Positions 1-4,996 of a DNA stretch of 12,970 nucleotides are shown here, piece by piece. The translations under genes and the position numbers were made by a program. The notes under the pieces are model-generated. The model was not told the origin of the DNA and did not search any database. It saw only the letters and a list, made by a program, of their open reading frames with translations. Position 1 is the stretch's first letter. Each line of letters opens with the position of its first letter. The stretch is from Waddlia sp964635295 (GTDB taxonomy: Bacteria > Chlamydiota > Chlamydiia > Chlamydiales > Waddliaceae), in assembly GCA_964635295.1 (NCBI GenBank), contig CAZWOB010000056.1, positions 1-12,970 of the forward strand, in the 5' to 3' direction.

Positions 1-104
1 GACTTTAAGGCTAAGTTATAGGAGATCTTCCGATTTTCTGGAAATGAAAATCTGAATCCGGTATATCGAGAAATGACTTAAAGACTTTGCAGGCATCGTT
101 TTAG
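1..104. other. Left-edge non-coding stretch
   Basis: Frame 1 runs from the edge to a TAG at 19-21, so the first bases could be the tail of an upstream gene, but six codons cannot support a call. A 7-bp inverted repeat (GATTTTC at 32-38, GAAAATC at 46-52) could form a weak hairpin. No T-run follows, so I do not call it a terminator. Confidence 0.3.
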
Positions 105-512
105 ATGAGAGTAAAAATTGCAGTTTTTGGTGCCATTATCTTGATGGCGATATCCGCATTGTATTTGGCAGGAAATAAATCAGAAGCAGATATGAATGTC
201 CCTAAGTATTTGTATATCATCGTCTCACCAGAGGTATGGGAAAAAAGTTCAGAGGTGGGAAAATTAGTGTTGCCTTCGCATCATGATCCTTTTATCCATC
301 TAGCGAAAGAGGATCAAGTCTCCCACGTGACAGATAAATTTTGGAGCGATTCCGACTACTATCTCTTAAAAATAGAGACAGATCAACTGATCGGTCGATT
401 GGTTTACGAAACAAATCCGGGAGGATCGAATCGCTACTACCACCTATATGACGGAGAAATACCGTTGGAAGCTATTTCTGAAGTGGAGTTTGTTCAATCA
501 GGATCGCCCTAA
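105..512 (+). CDS. Secreted or membrane-anchored DUF952 family protein
   Basis: The protein has 135 residues. Residues 5-22 form a hydrophobic stretch after a basic start (MRVK), which suggests export or an N-terminal membrane anchor. Residues 35-130 fit the DUF952 pattern as I remember it: a YLYIIVSP strand, then W44 (in EVWEKS), then FIHLAKEDQV (63-72), then a YYLLKIE strand (86-92), and finally HLYDGEIPLEAI (113-124). DUF952 proteins are small single-domain proteins of unknown biochemical role, usually cytoplasmic, so the leader is unusual. The start is ATG; a weak GCAGG lies about 10 bases upstream. The stop overlaps the end of the convergent NEL/U-box gene by 15 bp, so the two genes are not an operon. 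The upstream 104 bp show no clear promoter. Family call good, function unknown. Confidence 0.8.
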   Translation: MRVKIAVFGAIILMAISALYLAGNKSEADMNVPKYLYIIVSPEVWEKSSEVGKLVLPSHHDPFIHLAKEDQVSHVTDKFWSDSDYYLLKIETDQLIGRLVYETNPGGSNRYYHLYDGEIPLEAISEVEFVQSGSP

Positions 513-2210
513 TCTCATGATCAGCGAAAGATCGATTGGTTCGCTAGGATTCATGGGATTCTTGCCACTTTCCAGATACCAATTTTTTAACGCCTCGTAG
601 TCGTAGAGATTTCCTTGGTAGATGACGGGTTGACTGGGCTCTTCTTGAGTGATCACGCAAGTGAGCAGTCCTGAAGGAGCTCCTGAAATCTCTGGAAGTG
701 AATGATATAAGGGAAAGGAATTTCTTTTCTGCAATTTCATCCATGGTCCCCATGTTTCCAAATAGGATTCAAGCTTCTCTTCTGTACATGCCTCTTCGAT
801 CGCATCTCCGACTTTCTCGAGCTCTTCATCCGAAATCTGCGCGCAATTGCGGAAGATCATATTGCTGGTGTTGATTGGAAGTTCGAAACGCTCTTTCAGA
901 GCGATTTGGAAAGCAAGATAGACCTCCAATTCGTCAACAAAGGTAAGTGTTTTAACATGTTCAGCCGCTTTTATATTGATCATCTCGAGCAACAAGAAGC
1001 TTCGTCCCAATTCCCTTAGTTCTTCTTCAGGAAGATTTCTTTCTTCCAATTCTTGTACGCGCAGCATCAGTTCGATCTCATCCAGTGTCGTGATGATGCG
1101 GTCGTCACAAGTGGCTAATCCATGGAACATACAATCAACGGCCCTGTCTTTCATTTCATGATCCTGACTCATCTTCGCGAACACCTCCAGAATTCGCACC
1201 GCTAAGAATTCTCGGGTTTTTAAGTTGTTGTATTCCGCTGTGTTCATCAAGCGGCTCAGGAATAGAAGGACTTGGTCCAAATGATTTTCAATTGTTATTT
1301 GTGGCGTATCTCTCATTTTCGCTTTATCGGCCCAGAACCGGAGTCCCTCTTCTATGCTTGTGAATTCTCGTGAGGTTTCTGCCGCGCGATGGGAATACGA
1401 AAACTGGATTCCCGGATGATCTGAAGTTCGCAGTCTTTCTTGAACTTCTTCAGAAAGGCCTGTGTAAGAAAGATCAATATGGCGGACCCCTCCATCACTT
1501 CGCGGTCCAAGTTCAGTAATCCACGAAGGCAGACTTGTCAATGAACGACAGTTATATAATGAAATATTTTCACCTGCGTTAAAGCAGGTAGGAAAAGTAT
1601 CAAAACGATCGCATGTGGTAATGCCTACATAACCCCCAACCAACAGTTTTTGACAGAGTTTGGTTATACTTCTGCATTTGCGGACTAACAAATGGCCGTG
1701 AACGTTAATTATTTCGGATGGTTTTTCTAAATCACTTTTTACAATGTCTAAATCGCCAAGAATTTTCATCTTCTTAATCTGAAAATCGGTATCAAAATAT
1801 GTGTTGCTAAACCTCAATCTTCCATGAACGATAAGAGATATAGAACCGTTATACCTAAAGGAGCAATGATCAAAATCCACATTTCCATGAATCTGAAGGA
1901 TTTTTGGAAAGGTATACAAATATTTCTGGTTGGCATTGATATTCCCCTTGACTATCACTTTATACGGGAATTGTTCCAAATTTGTGGAATACGAGAGAAA
2001 CTGTTCAGGGGTTAGTACTGGAGATTGGTTTAAAATTTCAACGATACTGCTGGATATCCTTCTTTTGCATTGAGCAATTGCAATTCCCAGATAAAAGATG
2101 ATCGTGACTGCGAACACTAATTTGATTGTTATCTCAAGGTCATCGAATTGTTCGAAATCTTCTTCGCGATATAAATCTAATTGATTAGTTTGAATTGGGT
2201 CTATATTCAT
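498..2210 (-). CDS. NEL-family E3 ubiquitin ligase effector with LRR region and C-terminal U-box-like domain
   Basis: The protein has 570 residues. Residues 29-47 are a membrane-spanning segment followed by CKRR. Residues about 86-230 contain seven degenerate 19-22-residue repeats of the (hydrophobic)xVxGxLxLxxCxxLxxLP type; the last two are clearest (CRSLTSLPSW, 221-230), and HIDLSYTGLSEEVQERL (244-260) looks like the LRR cap of IpaH/SspH proteins. Residues about 282-500 match the NEL domain: the catalytic Cys-x-Asp motif is C368-D369-D370-R371, followed by LGRSFLLLEM (401-410), TLTFVDELEVYLAFQ (421-435) and TWGPW (486-490), each recognisable in Shigella IpaH ligases. Residues about 505-570 resemble a U-box (VITQEEPSQPVI, LYDYEALKNWYLESGKNPMNP). 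NEL enzymes transfer ubiquitin to host proteins through the Cys after type III secretion; a U-box would bind host E2 directly. The ATG start lacks a good ribosome site. The NEL call is firm, the U-box call fairly firm, and secretion is inferred. Confidence 0.9.
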   Translation of the reverse strand: MNIDPIQTNQLDLYREEDFEQFDDLEITIKLVFAVTIIFYLGIAIAQCKRRISSSIVEILNQSPVLTPEQFLSYSTNLEQFPYKVIVKGNINANQKYLYTFPKILQIHGNVDFDHCSFRYNGSISLIVHGRLRFSNTYFDTDFQIKKMKILGDLDIVKSDLEKPSEIINVHGHLLVRKCRSITKLCQKLLVGGYVGITTCDRFDTFPTCFNAGENISLYNCRSLTSLPSWITELGPRSDGGVRHIDLSYTGLSEEVQERLRTSDHPGIQFSYSHRAAETSREFTSIEEGLRFWADKAKMRDTPQITIENHLDQVLLFLSRLMNTAEYNNLKTREFLAVRILEVFAKMSQDHEMKDRAVDCMFHGLATCDDRIITTLDEIELMLRVQELEERNLPEEELRELGRSFLLLEMINIKAAEHVKTLTFVDELEVYLAFQIALKERFELPINTSNMIFRNCAQISDEELEKVGDAIEEACTEEKLESYLETWGPWMKLQKRNSFPLYHSLPEISGAPSGLLTCVITQEEPSQPVIYQGNLYDYEALKNWYLESGKNPMNPSEPIDLSLIMRLGRS

Positions 2211-2223
2211 TATTTTTAGTTAA

Positions 2224-2237
2224 TTAATTTAAATTAA
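2224..2237. repeat. 14-bp perfect palindrome TTAATTTAAATTAA, copy 1
   Basis: This perfect palindrome lies just after the candidate -10 box of the NEL/U-box gene and 13 bp before its start codon. The same palindrome, with one extra matching base (15 bp), is at 4949-4963 upstream of the cyclase operon. It could be a shared operator or simply AT-rich spacer. Confidence 0.4.
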
Positions 2238-2243
2238 AAAACA

Positions 2244-2272
2244 ATTATAAAGATATAATTTAATAAAGATAA
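2244..2272 (-). promoter_or_regulatory. Candidate sigma70-type promoter of the NEL/U-box gene
   Basis: Read on the minus strand, a perfect -10 box TATAAT (2249-2244) lies 17 bp after a weak -35 TTATCT (2272-2267, 3 of 6 to consensus). It is 33 bases upstream of the ATG in a very AT-rich stretch. The -10 is convincing, but AT-richness makes chance matches common. Confidence 0.4.
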
Positions 2273-2299
2273 GGGTATGGATTAGTGGTTCAATACCCT
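2272..2299 (-). terminator. Possible terminator hairpin downstream of the HD gene pair
   Basis: A 7-bp stem (AGGGTAT at 2272-2278, ATACCCT at 2293-2299) encloses a 14-base loop. On the minus strand it is followed by TATCTTTATT, a partly T-rich tail. It could end transcripts coming from the HD genes about 340 bp away, before the NEL gene. The loop is long and the tail imperfect, and it overlaps the candidate -35, so confidence is low. Confidence 0.3.
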
Positions 2300-2372
2300 A
2301 TTCGCTGGCAAGATTATTCAGCTCCAAATGAGAGAGTTGGGCTTCACATTGTCATTGGTCGAAAGACAACTT

Positions 2373-2446
2373 AACGATACCAACGATATAACGATAGTAA
2401 CGATATATCCACTCTAATTTCATATCGTTCGATCGTTCGTATCGTT
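2373..2446. repeat. Cluster of seven AACGATA-like heptamers (four direct, three inverted)
   Basis: AACGATA occurs at 2373-2379, 2382-2388, 2390-2396 and 2399-2405. The reverse complement TATCGTT follows at 2423-2429 and 2440-2446, with a one-mismatch copy (GATCGTT) at 2431-2437. Start-to-start spacings within each group are 8 or 9 bp. The two groups face each other across a 17-bp spacer, so AACGATAT (2399-2406) can pair with ATATCGTT (2422-2429), or GTAACGATA (2397-2405) with TATCGTTAC (2440-2448). Regular short repeats like this are typical of cooperative protein-binding arrays or iterons. The function here is unknown. Confidence 0.7.
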
Positions 2447-2641
2447 ACGCAGTAAGAATGATCGAATTCAATGCTGAGACCATTGCATACTCCAGAGAGT
2501 AGGAGATTTGCGTCAAAAAGCGTATCACGGCAAATGGAATAAAATGCGATCATCGAGAATGTTTATGGAAATGTACGCAACTACCTATCGTGTAATTTTC
2601 CTGTGTCGAAATGCTCACTCTCCGGATGAACCGTTTTAGAG

Positions 2642-3490
2642 CTATATCCCTTTTTTGAACATCATTTGCCTGATTTTCTCGTTGGGAACGACGTTAGCGT
2701 ACAAATAAGATAGAAAGTTCTTTCCACGCGATGTTTTTTCCAAGGCCTGCAGCCCATGAAAGATCTGGAGATAGGAGGTATCCCAAAACTCTTCGGTAAT
2801 AAACGTTCTTAACTGGCTCGGATCGGAGATCTTGAGTTTTTTCAAAACCCCTCCTTCTTCAAGATCACGATAAAAGAGAAGGAATTTATATTTCAGGCGG
2901 GGGTCTGAAAGCATGGGGATCAAAACCGAGGAACGCAAAATGTCAAACGTCCTATCCTGACACCTTGTCAGTTGAAAAGGGTCTGCATGACGGATTAAGC
3001 TCTTGACGGCTGATATGTCGATGAGATGAAATTCTTTGCTGATCTCTTCTGCCAGCGACAATGCGCGAGGAACCATGAATTGCCAAAGATTATTGTCCGA
3101 ATCGATCCGTTGGTAATGGATCCCTCTTTTGGGATGGGGAACCGCTGCACTTTCGATCCGGTCATTTCCGTTGGATCCATGGGTTCTTCCGGCGTGACAG
3201 ACAAAAAGAGCTGCGAACATTTGCGCCCAATCGATCTCTGAAATTGGATTTAAGATCGATTCTCCTGAGACAATTTCATTCAATATTTCAAAAGTTGCGA
3301 ACGAGTATTCCCAGTTCAAATACAAAGAGTTGTTGTTGAGCAGGTAGCTTCCGTACTTCTTGAAGAAATAATGGACGAAGTCGGTTAAATTGAAATGACT
3401 GAGATGAAACTGATCCTGGCAGTATTCCAAGACGTATTCCTCAAACATTTTCAAAGCTTTTTCACGAAGGTTCCTGTCCACTTTATCCAC
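2642..3490 (-). CDS. Degenerate HD-domain protein, paralogue of the upstream HD-GAF phosphodiesterase
   Basis: The protein has 282 residues with no signal peptide or membrane segment, so it is probably cytoplasmic. By eye it aligns with the HD part of the neighbouring 457-residue protein: YLNWEYSFATFEIL (57-70) matches its YHNSEHTLNVL; DWAQMFAALFVCHAG (87-101) matches VWANVVVSLCYHDIG; LLFYRDLEEGGVLKKLKIS (204-222) matches LLYFEIKENGTAELLKIN; LEKTSRGKNFLS (250-261) matches LEVTKRGELWIS. The HD signature is broken: the two His of HNSEH are Leu58 and Tyr62, HD is His99-Ala100, and the later metal Asp is Val189. It is therefore probably not a working phosphodiesterase and may be a regulator or partner. 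It has no GAF domain. The start is GTG, overlapping the upstream stop by 8 bp (AGAGAG upstream), so translation is probably coupled. Confidence 0.75.
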   Translation of the reverse strand: MDKVDRNLREKALKMFEEYVLEYCQDQFHLSHFNLTDFVHYFFKKYGSYLLNNNSLYLNWEYSFATFEILNEIVSGESILNPISEIDWAQMFAALFVCHAGRTHGSNGNDRIESAAVPHPKRGIHYQRIDSDNNLWQFMVPRALSLAEEISKEFHLIDISAVKSLIRHADPFQLTRCQDRTFDILRSSVLIPMLSDPRLKYKFLLFYRDLEEGGVLKKLKISDPSQLRTFITEEFWDTSYLQIFHGLQALEKTSRGKNFLSYLYANVVPNEKIRQMMFKKGI

Positions 3491-4856
3491 TCTCTCTTAC
3501 ATTGATCCGCGCGACAAACTTGGTCAGATATCCAATAAAATTGAGATCGCTTTCGGTTGGTTTAGCAAACCTTGAAGAAAATAACTCAACGACTCCGATC
3601 ACCTTTTCCCCCGCTGTCAAGGGGAAGGCGATCGCTGACTTCAGTTGAAGTTGTTTACAAAATTCCGCCCTGGGATAATCTTTTTTGTTCAATTTAGAAA
3701 GATCAGCGATCCATTTAGGTTCGTGCTCTTCAAACACTTCTCCAGCAAGCCCTTTTCCTTTATCGATGACCATTTTTTCAGTCATTTCCTGGAATTTAAT
3801 AAATCTTTCAGTATCGGAATCGTGGCTATACCATATTTTCCCTGATTTTAATTTCCCGCTGTTTTCATCAACTAAGAAGATGTGGCCGATCTGAAAAAAA
3901 TAATGCTCGCACATGATTTTTAACAGGTTGTGATAGGCGTCGACTGCAGAAGTAGAAGTCCCGAGGGTATAAATGAGGTCACCCATGATTTTCTGGGTTT
4001 CAGTTGATATTTTTACCCTGTTGTCTTCGCTGAAGAGGTTGTAATTGAGCTTGGAGATCCACAGCTCGCCTCTTTTGGTCACTTCAAGAAGCGGGAGGAT
4101 AGGGCTGATTTTTTCGATCACAGACTTTTTGAAAAAATCGGGGTAGTTTTGTCTCAATTCGTTAGGTGAATTGATTTTTAAAAGTTCAGCGGTACCGTTC
4201 TCTTTGATCTCAAAGTAAAGAAGAGGGAGGGTATTAAAGTAATTAAGGTCTCCCATTTGGCCGACAAGGTCGGCAGTTTGAACGATTTTGGGGTAGATGT
4301 TCGCAGTGTTCTCATCGGACTGTTCTTCATGGACATCAAATGTTGTCTTTTCGATGCATTCACAAATGAAATCAATGTCAAGTTCTTGATTGTGAATGGC
4401 TTTTTCCTTTGCAAAGATCATGCTTCTAACAACGTGATAGGGAGTGAGGAACGCGTCGGTGGCATTTTCCGGAATGTCGACTGTTGCTCCGTCAAACGCG
4501 ATCACTTGAGAGGGGCCGTTGTCTTGACTGCAGATGTTTCTGGCATAACCTATGTCGTGATAGCACAAAGAAACAACGACGTTCGCCCATACAGATTCAT
4601 CGATCGGTCCCATGAGCAGGTGCTTTCCCTCTAGCAGAGAGAGGCCGCAGATGAGTACGTTCAGTGTATGTTCAGAGTTGTGGTAAGGGGTGCTGCAATT
4701 TCTCAAAATCGTAAAGGCGATTGCCGCATGATAGAGCGCCGCGTCCAGATATGGGGACTTTTCCAAATGAAACAAGCGAGCGAAGTTGTTCTCTATCTCC
4801 TTCAGCGCCATCTCTTTCGCGAGCGATTGGCTGAGATAAATCGACAATAATTCCAT
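3483..4856 (-). CDS. HD-domain cyclic-nucleotide phosphodiesterase-like protein with C-terminal GAF domain
   Basis: The protein has 457 residues and is soluble. Residues about 35-275 form an HD domain close to class I (PDE1/PDE4-type) cyclic-nucleotide phosphodiesterases: TPYHNSEHTLNVL (56-68) corresponds to their YHNxxHAxDV signature, and the metal pair is H100-D101 in CYHDIGYA, with D196 in TADLVGQMGD as the likely last metal ligand. The expected reaction is hydrolysis of 3',5'-cyclic nucleotide to the 5'-monophosphate. Residues about 300-452 form a GAF domain (GKGLAGEVFEEHEPKWIADL, 367-386; SAIAFPLTAGEKVIGVVEL, 407-425). I do not see the NKFDE motif of cyclic-nucleotide-binding GAFs, so its ligand is open. 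The gene is divergent from an adenylate cyclase 140 bp away, which supports a cAMP-removing role. It starts at ATG without a clear ribosome site and overlaps the next gene. Other HD substrates remain possible. Confidence 0.82.
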   Translation of the reverse strand: MELLSIYLSQSLAKEMALKEIENNFARLFHLEKSPYLDAALYHAAIAFTILRNCSTPYHNSEHTLNVLICGLSLLEGKHLLMGPIDESVWANVVVSLCYHDIGYARNICSQDNGPSQVIAFDGATVDIPENATDAFLTPYHVVRSMIFAKEKAIHNQELDIDFICECIEKTTFDVHEEQSDENTANIYPKIVQTADLVGQMGDLNYFNTLPLLYFEIKENGTAELLKINSPNELRQNYPDFFKKSVIEKISPILPLLEVTKRGELWISKLNYNLFSEDNRVKISTETQKIMGDLIYTLGTSTSAVDAYHNLLKIMCEHYFFQIGHIFLVDENSGKLKSGKIWYSHDSDTERFIKFQEMTEKMVIDKGKGLAGEVFEEHEPKWIADLSKLNKKDYPRAEFCKQLQLKSAIAFPLTAGEKVIGVVELFSSRFAKPTESDLNFIGYLTKFVARINVRESG

Positions 4857-4996
4857 TGAAAAGCTACGGTTTTGTTATCCGTAAATTCTCACAATCCCTT
4901 AAATCGTGTCTAGTAAAAAATATTTCATTTCAATTTCTTGTTTTATATATTAATTTAAATTAACGTGAGGAGTCCAAAGACTATCTACTGAATACT
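4857..4996. promoter_or_regulatory. Divergent control region between phosphodiesterase and cyclase operons
   Basis: This 140-bp AT-rich region must hold promoters for both directions. Toward the cyclase, TATATT (4946-4951) is a plausible -10 box with only a poor -35 (TTTCAT at 4923-4928, 17 bp away). The palindrome at 4950-4963 abuts that -10. A purine-rich GAGGAG (4967-4972) precedes the cyclase but lies 24 bases from the ATG, unusually far for a ribosome site. Toward the phosphodiesterase, the leader holds a 5-bp inverted repeat (TACGG 4865-4869, CCGTA 4879-4883). No operator was recognised. Confidence 0.5.
4950..4963. repeat. 14-bp perfect palindrome TTAATTTAAATTAA, copy 2
   Basis: Identical to the palindrome at 2224-2237, with the preceding A also shared (15 bp). 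It overlaps the end of the candidate -10 box of the cyclase operon and lies 33 bp upstream of the ATG. The position suits a repressor site, but low complexity prevents a firm call. Confidence 0.4.

Larger units (their letters stand above)
2211..2641. other. 431-bp intergenic region between the NEL/U-box gene and the HD pair
   Basis: Contents in order: an AT-rich leader with candidate promoter and palindrome (2211-2272), a possible terminator hairpin (2272-2299), the heptamer cluster (2373-2446), and about 190 bp (2447-2641) in which I see nothing definable. A 60-codon minus-strand frame (2371-2553) runs through the heptamer repeats and has no ribosome site or family resemblance, so I do not call it a gene. 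No transposase remnant or tRNA was seen. Confidence 0.5.

Noticed and set aside
2371..2553. 60-codon minus-strand ORF through the heptamer cluster.
   Set aside because: Its C-terminal part is translated repeat sequence, with no ribosome site and no family resemblance.
2632..2644. GTTTTAGAGCTAT, identical to the start of the well-known Streptococcus type II CRISPR repeat.
   Set aside because: It occurs once, overlaps the stop codon of the degenerate HD gene, and there are no repeats, spacers or cas genes.
4257..4634. 125-codon plus-strand ORF inside the HD-GAF gene.
   Set aside because: It is antisense to a gene with clear HD motifs and has no domain resemblance; a frame shadow.
4872..4895. 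On the minus strand, ATTGTGAG and CGGATAACAA together resemble a lac operator, or a CRP half site next to cAMP genes.
   Set aside because: Six extra bases separate the halves, there is no TCACA partner for a CRP site, and no LacI or CRP gene is in the window; treated as coincidence.
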